In this document: one piece after another, positions 35,630-43,411 of the stretch
How positions within the stretch are numbered: position 1 is the first letter of the stretch
How the letters are laid out: each line of letters starts with the position of its first letter
Origin: Streptomyces sp. IMTB 2501
GTDB taxonomy: Bacteria > Actinomycetota > Actinomycetes > Streptomycetales > Streptomycetaceae
DNA length: 48,381 nt
Assembly: GCF_001953885.1 (NCBI RefSeq)
Contig: NZ_MQUS01000049.1
Location: 1-48,381 of the forward strand
Direction of reading: 5' to 3'
The notes under the pieces: model-generated
What the model was told of the DNA's origin: nothing
The model's input: the letters and a program-made list of their open reading frames with translations, nothing else
The model's database searches: none
Made by a program: the position numbers and the translations under genes

Positions 35630-35764
35630 CCGGTGTGCTGCACCCCGGGCGCCGCGTTCGGTGTCGAGCACACCGTGCGCATCGGCTTCGCCGACGCCAC
35701 CGAGACTCTGCGCACCGGCCTGGACCTGGTCGGCGGGTTCCCCGACCACCTCGCCCAGGTCTGA
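35630..35764 (+). pseudogene. C-terminal remnant of an aminotransferase (class I/II)
   Basis: The plus strand encodes TPGAAFGVEHTVRIGFADAT followed by ETLRTGLDLV and a stop at 35764, the last segment of fold-type I aminotransferases. No upstream part exists because it abuts the cupin remnant. The two back-to-back remnants point to a deletion that removed most of a divergent regulator/aminotransferase pair. Confidence 0.65.
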
Positions 35765-35776
35765 CCGCGGACGGAC

Positions 35777-36220
35777 TCACCCGTTCCCGGCGGTGAGCGG
35801 CACAGTGGCCGTGACCCGCTTGCCGTCGGACAGCCAGGTCACCTCGAGGCCGCCGGACAGCATCGCGACGAGAAACAGCCCGTGCCCGCCGATGCGCAGG
35901 GGATCGGGAGTCCGCCGCCGGAGCGGCTCGGTGGAGGTGTCCGTCACCGAGACGCGCAGCGCGGCGCCGTCCGGCGTCAACTCCAGGCGCAGGGCGCACG
36001 GGCCGGGCGCATGCCTGGCCGCGTTGGTGACGAGTTCGCTGACGACGAGCTGGGCGTCCTGCACCGAGCGCCGCGCGGGCGCGGGACGTACCTGGGAAAG
36101 CAGGGCGGCGACGGCGTCCCTGGCGTCGGCGATGCGGGGTACGCCGGTGTCCCAGGCGTGGCTGTAGCAGAGCGGGCGGGTCCGCGTCGTCGCGTGGGTC
36201 CCGAGCGGCGGGATGTCCAT
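35777..36220 (-). CDS. HATPase-type anti-sigma factor/serine kinase-like protein
   Basis: This 147-residue protein has a GHKL ATPase fold: the N-box helix VQDAQLVVSELVTNAARHA, then LRVSVTDTSTEPL and RIGGHGLFLVAMLSGGLEV, ending in a short beta strand. It resembles RsbW/SpoIIAB-like proteins that are abundant in Streptomyces and bind ATP to control sigma factors or their antagonists. Its partner is not adjacent. The ATG at 36220 has a GGAGGGAGAG stretch upstream. It is divergent from the marR gene. Confidence 0.9.
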   Translation of the reverse strand: MDIPPLGTHATTRTRPLCYSHAWDTGVPRIADARDAVAALLSQVRPAPARRSVQDAQLVVSELVTNAARHAPGPCALRLELTPDGAALRVSVTDTSTEPLRRRTPDPLRIGGHGLFLVAMLSGGLEVTWLSDGKRVTATVPLTAGNG

Positions 36221-36406
36221 ACGGGTCGCTCTCTCCCTCCTGGCCAGGGTCTCTTCCTGTGCGTACGGGCTGTGCCCACGGGATTGTCCCGTCACTGCCC
36301 GGTTACCCGCTGGGCCGTCGGACAAGGTGACGTTCGCCGGGATTCCGCCGATTGCACAGGAGGCCCTGGTCACAGGCGCCGGTCCGGGCGAATTACTTAC
36401 GCTTGG

Positions 36407-36440
36407 TTGAACAGTCCAGACTGATAAACCTATCGTCAGT
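36407..36440 (+). promoter_or_regulatory. marR promoter with overlapping palindromes
   Basis: TTGAAC (36407-36412), an 18-bp spacer and TATCGT (36431-36436) form a sigma70-like promoter; its -10 ends 8 nt before the marR ATG, so the mRNA is probably leaderless. CAGTC-CA-GACTG (36412-36423) and GATA-AACC-TATC (36423-36434) are inverted repeats within the promoter, well placed for MarR autorepression. Confidence 0.65.
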
Positions 36441-36444
36441 AACC

Positions 36445-36867
36445 ATGGACACGGTTGTACTGGCCGCCGCGCTGCGGCTGACCATGGGCCGGACCGTCCG
36501 CCGACTGCGTCAGGCGCACGCGGTCGGGGACGTCACGCTGTCCGGTGTCTCGGTGCTGGCCCGGCTGGCTCGTACCGGTCCCGACTCGCCCGGCTCGCTC
36601 GCCGAGTCCGAGCGGGTCCGGCCGCAGGCGATGGCAAGCACCCTCGCCGGACTCGAACAACGCGGGCTGGTGAGCCGTACTCCCGACACGGCCGACGGCC
36701 GGCGGGCCATCGTGTCGATCACCGACGAGGGACGGACGATGCTGGAGCAGCGCCGTTCCGAGTCCGTGGGCCGCCTCGCCCACGCCCTGGACGAGTTCAC
36801 CCCGCAGGAGCGGCAGGCCCTGCAGGACGTCCTGCCCCTGCTCGACCGACTGGCGGAACGACTGTGA
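36445..36867 (+). CDS. MarR-family transcriptional regulator
   Basis: This 140-residue protein has the MarR winged helix: LSGVSVLARLARTGPDSPGS, RPQAMASTLAGLEQRGLVSR and the wing DTADGRRAIVSITDEG. MarR proteins repress exporters and are released by small phenolic or drug ligands. The ATG has no ribosome-binding site but follows a good promoter. Its stop overlaps the GTG of the DHA2 exporter (GTGA), so the pair forms an operon and the exporter is the likely target. Confidence 0.94.
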   Translation: MDTVVLAAALRLTMGRTVRRLRQAHAVGDVTLSGVSVLARLARTGPDSPGSLAESERVRPQAMASTLAGLEQRGLVSRTPDTADGRRAIVSITDEGRTMLEQRRSESVGRLAHALDEFTPQERQALQDVLPLLDRLAERL

Positions 36868-38696
36868 CCGGCCCCGCACCAGCCCCGCACGGCCCGGCCT
36901 CGCGTGGCGCCGACGGGGCCGGCATACGCGCCCGGCTGCTCGCCCGTTCCGCCCGGCTCCGGGACACACCTCCGGGCCCCGGCTACAAGTGGGTCGCCCT
37001 CTCCAACACCACGCTCGGCGTCCTGATAGCGACCATGGACGCCTCCATCGTGATCATCTCGCTGCCGGCGATCTTCCGCGGGATCGGCCTCGACCCCCTC
37101 GCGGCCGGCAACATCGGCTATCTGCTGTGGATGATCCTCGGCTATCTGCTGGTGTCGGCCGTCCTCGTGGTCGTCCTCGGCCGGCTGGGCGACATGTTCG
37201 GCCGGGTCCGGATCTACAACCTCGGCTTCCTGGTCTTCGTGTGCGCCTCCGTCGCTCTGTCCCTCGACCCGTTCCAGGCGGGCGCGGGCGCGCTGTGGCT
37301 GATCCTGTGGCGCATCGTGCAGGCCTTCGGCGGCTCCATGCTCACCGCCAACTCGGCCGCCATCCTCACCGACGCCTTCCCGGCCCGGCAGCGTGGCATG
37401 GCCCTCGGCATCAACCAGATCACCGCGCTCGCCGGGCAGTTCCTCGGCCTGCTGGCCGGCGGTCTGCTCGCCGCGGTCGACTGGCGGGCGGTGTTCTGGG
37501 TGAGCGTCCCGGTCAGCATCACCGGCACCGTCTGGTCGTATCTGAGCCTGCGCGAGACCTCGGCCGGCGGCCGCGGCCGCATCGACTGGCTCGGCAATCT
37601 CACCTTCGCCTCGGGCGCCGGCATCCTGCTGGTGGGCATCACCTACGGCATCCAGCCCTACGGCGGCCACCCGACCGGCTGGACCAACCCCTGGGTGCTC
37701 ACCGGCCTGATCGGCGGCGCCTTCCTGCTGCTGGTGTTCTGCTTCGTCGAGACCCGGGTCGCCGAGCCGATGTTCCGGCTGTCGCTGTTCAGGGTGCGGG
37801 CGTTCGCCGCCGGCAACCTCGCCGCACTGCTGACCGCGATCGCCCGCGGCGGACTCCAGTTCATGCTGATCATCTGGCTGCAGGGCATCTGGCTGCCGCT
37901 GCACGGCTACGACTTCGAGGACACCCCGCTGTGGGCCGGCATCTTCATGCTCCCGCTCACCCTCGGCTTCCTCGTCGCCGGACCGGTCTCCGGCTATCTG
38001 TCCGACCGGTTCGGCGCCCGCCTCTTCTCCACCGCCGGACTGCTCGCCGTCGCCGCGTCCTTCCTCGGCCTGCTGGCCCTGCCGGTGAACTTCGACTACG
38101 GCGTCTTCGCGGCCCTGTTGCTGCTCAACGGCCTGGGGCAGGGCATGTTCTCCTCGCCCAACACCTCCTCCATCATGGGCAGCGTGCCGGCCCGCTACCG
38201 GGGTGCCGCCTCCGGGATGCGCTCCACCTTCCAGAACTCGGGTACGGCCCTGTCCATCGGCGTCTTCTTCTCGCTGATGGTCTCCGGGCTCGCCGGCACC
38301 CTGCCGAAAACGCTCAGCAGCGGACTCCAGGTGCACGGCGTGCCCGGCGGGACCGCGCACGAGGTGGCCTCGCTGCCGCCGGTCAGCACCCTGTTCGCCA
38401 CGTTCCTCGGCAACAACCCGATCGGCCATCTGCTCGGCGGCGGCACCCTGGACCAGCTGACCGCCGCGCAGCGCGCCACCCTGACCGGCCACACCTTCTT
38501 CCCGGAGCTGGTCTCCGGGCCCTTCCACCACGGCCTGACCGTCGTCTTCGGCGTGGCCACGGGCATGGCCCTGGTCTCCGCGCTCGCCTCCGCCCTGCGC
38601 GGCGGCCACGAACGCGCCGACGACGACCCGTCCGAGCCCGGCCCGCACCACGGCACGAAGGGACAGCCGGCATGGCGCCCAGCGCGCTCCTCGTGA
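36864..38696 (+). CDS. DHA2-type MFS exporter, MarR-linked
   Basis: This 610-residue protein has 14 membrane helices with extended cytoplasmic ends. Helix 1 ATMDASIVIISLPAIFRGIG, the loop GRLGDMFGRVRIYNLGF and helix 4 IVQAFGGSMLTANSAAILTD match EmrB/QacA drug:proton antiporters. A long loop of about 85 residues (LPKTLSSGLQVHGVPGG to FFPELVSGPFHHGL) lies before the last helix, longer than usual. It is translationally coupled to marR. Drug or metabolite export is expected; the substrate is unknown. Its 3' end overlaps an isochorismatase-like remnant by 25 nt. Confidence 0.93.
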   Translation: MTGPAPAPHGPASRGADGAGIRARLLARSARLRDTPPGPGYKWVALSNTTLGVLIATMDASIVIISLPAIFRGIGLDPLAAGNIGYLLWMILGYLLVSAVLVVVLGRLGDMFGRVRIYNLGFLVFVCASVALSLDPFQAGAGALWLILWRIVQAFGGSMLTANSAAILTDAFPARQRGMALGINQITALAGQFLGLLAGGLLAAVDWRAVFWVSVPVSITGTVWSYLSLRETSAGGRGRIDWLGNLTFASGAGILLVGITYGIQPYGGHPTGWTNPWVLTGLIGGAFLLLVFCFVETRVAEPMFRLSLFRVRAFAAGNLAALLTAIARGGLQFMLIIWLQGIWLPLHGYDFEDTPLWAGIFMLPLTLGFLVAGPVSGYLSDRFGARLFSTAGLLAVAASFLGLLALPVNFDYGVFAALLLLNGLGQGMFSSPNTSSIMGSVPARYRGAASGMRSTFQNSGTALSIGVFFSLMVSGLAGTLPKTLSSGLQVHGVPGGTAHEVASLPPVSTLFATFLGNNPIGHLLGGGTLDQLTAAQRATLTGHTFFPELVSGPFHHGLTVVFGVATGMALVSALASALRGGHERADDDPSEPGPHHGTKGQPAWRPARSS

Positions 38697-39139
38697 CGGA
38701 CGTCCAGCGCTCCCTCGTGGACCGATTCGACGAGGACGGCCACCTGCCGCGCCTCGTCGGGGCTGCCGGGGCCGCCCGCGCGGCCGGGCTGCCGATGCTC
38801 TACGTGGTCATCGGCTTCCGCGCCGGACATCCCGAAGTCAGCCCGCGCAACAAGGTGTTGAGCACGGTCGCCGGTTCCGGCCGGTTCGCCGAGGGCGACC
38901 CGGGGGCGGAGATCCACAGCCGCCCCGCGCCCCGGCGAGGTCGTAGGGCGGGATCGACCATCTCGTGCTCACCGGCATCGCCACCAGCGGCGTCGTCCCT
39001 GTCCACCGTGCACCAGGCCGCCGACCTCGGCCACCGCCTGACCGTACTCGCGGACGGCTGCCTGGACAGCGACCCCGAGGTGCACGATGTCCTCACCCGG
39101 AAGGTCTTCATCAAGAACCTCACCCCGGACCGGCACTGA
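38672..39139 (+). pseudogene. Decayed isochorismatase-family (cysteine hydrolase) gene
   Basis: The N-terminal part APSALLVTDVQRSLVDRF starts well (AAGGGA 9 nt before the ATG). The part around the catalytic Lys seems deleted near 38935, and IDHLVLTGIATSGVV, with Cys absent from the usual place, is in a different frame from the following LSTVHQAADLGHRLTVLADG. A one-base C insertion near 38999 explains the second shift. The single open frame from ATG to stop exists only because the shifts cancel. It is likely nonfunctional. Confidence 0.75.
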
Positions 39140-39209
39140 CCGGCGTACGCCCGCGGCACGGTCCAGGGCGCCGACCGCTCCTTGACGAACTCGTTCGCCG
39201 GGAGACCGG

Positions 39210-39833
39210 TCAGTGCTCGCGGCGCAGCCGTACGACATGCCGTGCGGCGAAGGCCGCGATCAGTGCGGCGGCGGCCACGAGGACGTAGAGCTGGTAGCGC
39301 GAGACCTCGTCGTAGACGGTCGTGATGTGGCTGCCGACCAGGTAGGCCAGAGTTGTCCAGAGGCCGACCCACAGGGCCGCGCCGAGCGCGTTGAAGGCGA
39401 GGAAGCGGCGCCAGTGCATGCCCGTGGTGCCGGCGATGATGCCGTTGGCCTGACGCAGGCCCTCGATGAACCGGGCCACGGTCACGATCTTGCCGCCGTG
39501 CCGGCCGAAGAACGCCTCGGTGGCCGCGAACCGCTTCGGCGTCAGGAAGATGTACCGCCCCCACCGGTGCACGAAGGCCCGCCCGCCGACCCGTCCGATC
39601 AGATAGCCGATGTTGTCCCCGACGACGGCCGCGGTGAACGCGATGAGAGCGACGCCCACGACGTTCAGCCGCCCCGCGCCCGCGTACACCCCCGCGGCCA
39701 GCAGGATCGTCTCACCGGGCGCGGGCACTCCGAAGTCCTCCACCAGGACCACGGCCCCCACGGCCCAGTAGCCGTAGTGGCCGAGCAACGGCGCGAGATG
39801 CGCGAGCGGACCCGGAAGCGGAGGGGCGGCCAT
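39210..39833 (-). CDS. DedA-family membrane protein
   Basis: This 207-residue protein has four to five hydrophobic helices and DedA motifs: VEDFGVPAPGETILLAAGVY, GDNIGYLIGRVGGRAFVHRW and ARFIEGLRQANGIIAGTTGM with the re-entrant helix Gly pattern. DedA proteins help recycle undecaprenyl phosphate or other lipids and affect envelope integrity. GGAGG is only 1 nt from the ATG at 39833, closer than ideal; no better in-frame start exists before the first motif. It precedes the antiporter pair and may share their membrane-stress context. Confidence 0.92.
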   Translation of the reverse strand: MAAPPLPGPLAHLAPLLGHYGYWAVGAVVLVEDFGVPAPGETILLAAGVYAGAGRLNVVGVALIAFTAAVVGDNIGYLIGRVGGRAFVHRWGRYIFLTPKRFAATEAFFGRHGGKIVTVARFIEGLRQANGIIAGTTGMHWRRFLAFNALGAALWVGLWTTLAYLVGSHITTVYDEVSRYQLYVLVAAAALIAAFAARHVVRLRREH

Positions 39834-39884
39834 GCCTCCACGGTACGTCGCCCCGATCGGCGCGCTGGTGTCCGGCCGAGCGGC

Positions 39885-41110
39885 TCAGGGCCGCCCGACG
39901 GTGTCCTGGTCGCGCACGACCGGCCGCGGGATGTCGCCCGTGACCTCGGATGGCGTGCGGCCGGTCAGCCGCAGGGCGATCGGCTCGGTGCAACGGGCCG
40001 TCAGCGGGCCGAGGACGACGAGGATCAGCACATAGGCCGTGGCCGGCGGCCCGAGACCGGAGTCGATGCCGGCGGTGACCGCGAGACCGGCGATGACGAT
40101 GGAGAACTCGCCGCGCGCGACCAGGGTGCCGCCGGCCCGCCAGCGGCCCTTGGCCGAGATCCCGGCGCGCCGCGCCGCCCGGTACCCGGTCGCGATCTTG
40201 GTGAGAGTCGTCACGACGGCGAGGGCCAGCGCGGGCAGCAGCACCGGCGGGATGCTCGCGGGGCCGGTGTGCAGCCCGAAGAAGACGAAGAACACCGCTG
40301 CGAACAGATCCCGCAGGGGCGCGAGGAGGTGGTGGGCACCCTCGGCGACCTCTCGGGACAGGGCGATGCCGACGAGGAAGGCGCCGACGGCTGCCGAGAC
40401 CTGCAGTTGCTGGGCGACACCGGCGACGACCAGCGTCAGGCCGAGCACCACCAGCAGCAGGTTCTCGGGGTCGTCGGTGGAGACGAAGCGGGAGATGTGC
40501 CGGCCGTGACGCACGGCGAGCAACAGGACGAGGCCTGCCACCCCGAGGGCGATGGCCAGGGTGACGCTGCCGGCGGCGAAGCCGGTGCCGGCCGGCAGCG
40601 CCGTGACGACCGGCAGACAGACCGCCATGGACAGGTCCTCCAGCACCAGGATGCTGAGGATCACCGGAGTCTCCCGGTTGCCGATCCGGCCGAGGTCTCC
40701 GGGTACCTTGGCGATCACCCGGACGAGGAGATCCAGGTGATGCCGGCCAGGACGACGGCGGCGATCGGGCCCCAGCCCAGCAGCAGGGCCATCGCGGCGC
40801 CGGGCAGGGTGTTGAGGGTCATGTCGACCAGGCCGGCCGGGTACTGGGTCTTGAGGTGGGAGACCAGGTCGCTGGCCGTGTACTCCGGACCCAGCATGAG
40901 CAGCAGCAGTATCACGCCGATCTCGGCACCGATCGCCACGAACTCCTCGCTGGCACCGAGCGGCAGCAGCCCGCCCTCGCCGAAGGCCGGACCGGCCAGC
41001 AGATACAGCGGGATCGGAGAGAACCGCAGCCGTGCGGCGAGCCGGCCGAGCAGTCCGAGGCCCAGGATGATGCCGCCGAACTCGATCAAGAAGACGGCGG
41101 AGGAGTGCAT
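39885..41110 (-). pseudogene. Frameshifted CPA2/KefB-type cation:proton antiporter
   Basis: Two open pieces join into one membrane antiporter: HSSAVFLIEFGGIILGLGLL to AGITWISSSG, then VIAKVPGDLGRIGNRETPVI to the end. The junction at about 40722 reads TCCGGGTGATC; one more G would restore SSSGVIAKV exactly. Conserved parts include LPLGASEEFVAIGAEIGVIL and VSAAVGAFLVGIALSREVAE, and the protein would have about 12 helices. GGGAG lies 8 nt before the ATG at 41110. It resembles KhtU/AmhT potassium or ammonium exporters that work with a TrkA-C subunit, the gene just upstream. It is either a recent pseudogene or a homopolymer error. Confidence 0.85.
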
Positions 41111-41115
41111 GCGGA

Positions 41116-41540
41116 TCACTCCCGGCCGAGTATCGCCGCGGCCGCGTCGGCGCCCTCGCGGGTGCCGATCACGGTCAGCGTGTCCCCGCCGGCCAGCCGG
41201 AAGCCGGGGCCGGGGGAGGGGATCGCCTCGGCGCGCCGCAGTACCGCCACGATCGACACGCCGGTCTCGGTGCGCATCCGGGTGTCGCCGAGCGGCCGGC
41301 CGTTCCGGTACGACGCCGCGGACAGCGCGATCCGCTCGGCGGCCAGGCCCAGTTCCGTAGTGGACAGCAGGCTGGGGCTGTGGTGCGTCGGCTTCAGAGT
41401 GCCGGCGAGGGCCTCGGCCTCCTGGCCGGACAGCCGTCCCGGTGGGCGACCACCGACAGTCCGCGCTGCTCGTGGGTCGTCAGGTCGTACCGGACACCGA
41501 TGCCTGGCAACGGCGTCCTGCTCGTGCGTACGGCGCCCAT
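41116..41540 (-). pseudogene. Frameshifted KhtT/AmhM-like TrkA-C regulatory subunit
   Basis: The start MGAVRTSRTPLPGIGVRYDL and TTHEQRGLSVVAHRDG are in one frame, and LSGQEAEALAGTLKPTHHSP with the TrkA-C domain (GVSIVAVLRRAEAIPSPGPG, LAGGDTLTVIGTREGADAAA) in another; one base is missing near 41438. The partner gate subunit is the KefB-like gene starting 5 bp after this stop. Both genes of the pair are broken. Confidence 0.82.
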
Positions 41541-41702
41541 GGCCGCCCCCCTGCCCGACTTGAATGCCTCTTGGTGGAAGCATTACTCGGAGCCTACCCG
41601 GCGGCTTGTGGCCGTCGGCGGGGCTCCGGTCGGGCAGGGGGTGCGGCGAATCGATCGTGGATCGGCCGTGAATCGGTCGCGCGGGCGGTGCGGCGCGAAC
41701 CG

Positions 41703-41750
41703 GTCGGGAGGGGAAGTCGCGATCTAGTCGGGAGGGGAAGTCGCGATCTA
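41703..41750. repeat. Perfect 24-bp tandem duplication
   Basis: Positions 41703-41726 and 41727-41750 are identical. The right-hand copy contains the stop codon (41748-41750) of the small zinc-ribbon gene, so the duplication changed its 3' region. Confidence 0.95.
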
Positions 41751-41930
41751 TGAGTCGATGCGGGCGGCGCCCGCATCGTCATCGGCGACTGTCTGACATG
41801 CGTGACACAGCTCGTGCTCCCCGTCGCGGGTGACGACGGTGCCCCAGCCGAGGCACACCTCGCAGTCGCGGGCGAGTCCCAGGTCGGGATGGGGAGGAAG
41901 AAGGGGGCTGCGGTGGGCTCCGTGCGCCAT
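41748..41930 (-). CDS. Small zinc-ribbon-like protein
   Basis: This 60-residue protein has two CxxC motifs, CEVCLGWGTVVTRDGEHELC and then CHAC, which together could bind one zinc ion. AAGGAG is 12 nt upstream of the ATG at 41930, somewhat far. It lacks any other domain. Two strong palindromes lie 80-123 bp upstream, suggesting regulated expression. A function cannot be assigned; similar short CxxC proteins occur in streptomycetes. Confidence 0.7.
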   Translation of the reverse strand: MAHGAHRSPLLPPHPDLGLARDCEVCLGWGTVVTRDGEHELCHACQTVADDDAGAARIDS

Positions 41931-42009
41931 GGGGGTGGTGGCTCCTTGGAGGTCGCGGAGGAGAGGTGACGGCGGTGCCGTGAGTGATGACAACGCTGTC
42001 GACGTGCCT

Positions 42010-42028
42010 ATAAGTATGTCCGACTTAT
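42010..42028. promoter_or_regulatory. Inverted repeat ATAAGT-N7-ACTTAT
   Basis: This perfect 6-bp inverted repeat is AT-rich and lies 80 bp upstream of the zinc-ribbon gene. It has the size of a dimeric regulator site. Confidence 0.55.
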
Positions 42029-42039
42029 CCCCTCTGTCT

Positions 42040-42053
42040 GTGACGTACGTCAC
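42040..42053. promoter_or_regulatory. Perfect 14-bp palindrome GTGACGTACGTCAC
   Basis: It has the GTGA-N6-TCAC form of Crp/Fnr-family operators. It sits 12 bp behind the inverted repeat at 42010-42028 and just after the reductase stop, so it would regulate the zinc-ribbon gene. Confidence 0.6.
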
Positions 42054-42082
42054 TTTCAGGCCGTCTCTTCGGTTCCGGTGCG

Positions 42083-43126
42083 TCACCCGAGCCGGCCCAG
42101 CCGAGCCTCCCGCCACAGGTCCACGCCGCCCTCGGCGGCGTGCTTGTCGATCTCGGCCAGCTCCTCCGCCGTGAAGTCGAGGTGCTCCAGCGCGGCGACG
42201 TTCTGCTCCAGCTGCTCGGTGCGGGAGGCGCCGATGACGAGGGACGTCACCCGCTCGTCGCGCAGCGCCCAGGCCAGCGCCAGCTGCGCCAGCGTCTGCC
42301 CGCGCCGGGCCGCGATGCCGTTCAGGGCGCGCAGCCGCCGCAGCATGTCGTCCGTCAGCCAGGACGTGTCGAACGACGTGCCGCGTGCCGCCCGCGAGTC
42401 CTCCGGCACACCGTCCAGGTAACGACCGGTCAGCAGGCCCTGGGCGAGCGCCGTGAAGCCGATGACCCCGAAGCCCTCCTCCTCGGCCGCGTCCAGCAGG
42501 CCGTCCGTCTCGATCCAGCGGTTGAGCATGCTGTACGACGGCTGGTGGATCAGCAGCGGCGTGCCCAACTCCCGCAGGATCGCCGCCGCCTGACGGGTGC
42601 GCTCGGCGTCGTAGGAGGAGATGCCGACGTAGAGCGCCTTGCCCTGGCGTACGGCGGTGTCGAGCGCACCCATCGTCTCCTCCAGCGGTGTGCTCGCGTC
42701 CAGCCGGTGGGAGTAGAAGACGTCCACGTAGTCCACGCCCATCCGGCGCAGCGACTGGTCCAGTGAGGCCAGTACGTACTTCCGGGAGCCACCGCCCTGC
42801 CCGTAGGGGCCGGGCCACATGTCCCAGCCGGCCTTGGTGGAGATCACCAACTCGTCCCGGTACGGCGCGAGGTCCCGCTTCAGCAGCCGTCCGAAGTTCA
42901 ACTCGGCCGCGCCGTACGGCGGGCCGTAGTTGTTGGCCAGGTCGTGGTGTGTGATCCCGAGGTCGAAGGCGCGCAGGGCGATCTCGCGCTGGGTCTCGAA
43001 GGGGCGGTCGTCGCCGAAGTTGTGCCAGTAGCCCAGGGACAGGACGGGCAGGTCCAGCCCCGAGCGGCCGGTGCGCCGGTAACGCATGGTGCCGTCATAG
43101 CGTGCGGGGTCCGCGACGTGGGTCAT
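42083..43126 (-). CDS. mgrA: Aldo-keto reductase, YghZ/MgrA type (L-glyceraldehyde 3-phosphate reductase-like)
   Basis: This 347-residue enzyme is an NADPH-dependent aldo-keto reductase. The N-terminal MRYRRTGRSGLDLPVLSLGY and WHNFGDDRPF are typical of the YghZ group; DLANNYGPPYGAAELNFGRL holds the catalytic Asp and Tyr, STKAGWDMWPGPYG the Lys, and YVDVFYSHRLD the His. The C-terminal SLVIGASRTEQLEQNVAAL binds NADPH. It reduces short aldehydes such as L-glyceraldehyde 3-phosphate or methylglyoxal. GGAGAAG is about 6 nt before the ATG at 43126. It stands alone. Confidence 0.95.
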   Translation of the reverse strand: MTHVADPARYDGTMRYRRTGRSGLDLPVLSLGYWHNFGDDRPFETQREIALRAFDLGITHHDLANNYGPPYGAAELNFGRLLKRDLAPYRDELVISTKAGWDMWPGPYGQGGGSRKYVLASLDQSLRRMGVDYVDVFYSHRLDASTPLEETMGALDTAVRQGKALYVGISSYDAERTRQAAAILRELGTPLLIHQPSYSMLNRWIETDGLLDAAEEEGFGVIGFTALAQGLLTGRYLDGVPEDSRAARGTSFDTSWLTDDMLRRLRALNGIAARRGQTLAQLALAWALRDERVTSLVIGASRTEQLEQNVAALEHLDFTAEELAEIDKHAAEGGVDLWREARLGRLG

Positions 43127-43344
43127 CGGGTCTTCTCCGGGTGGTGCCGTAGGGGGTGCCCCTCCGTGTCCGGACGGGTCCGTCCACCCTGTGCCTTCGT
43201 GTCGCGCAAGTCCAACCGCCGTCCCGGATGGGATTGAGCGGTTCCGCTTCTGAATCGGCTGCGCCCCAGTCACCCCCGCCGACAGCGCTTGTCCGATCCT
43301 ACGAACTTCGCGCGGATCGGGTTACCGCCCCTCGTCATCTTTGA

Positions 43345-43359
43345 TAGGAAACTTTCCTA
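43345..43359. promoter_or_regulatory. CsnR-like operator upstream of the chitosanase
   Basis: TAGGAAACTTTCCTA is a perfect palindrome around a single C, 52 bp before the chitosanase start. It agrees with the AGGAAA-N-TTTCCT box that the ROK-family repressor CsnR recognises before Streptomyces chitosanase genes, as I recall it. Confidence 0.8.
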
Positions 43360-43411
43360 CCAATAGCGGAACGGACCAACTCCCCACCCCCCGCCTCGAC
43401 TTGGAGTCCCA

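Noticed and set aside
36510..38651. A 713-codon minus-strand open frame over marR and the exporter
   Set aside because: Shadow; rich in Gly/Glu/Gln repeats with no recognisable fold.
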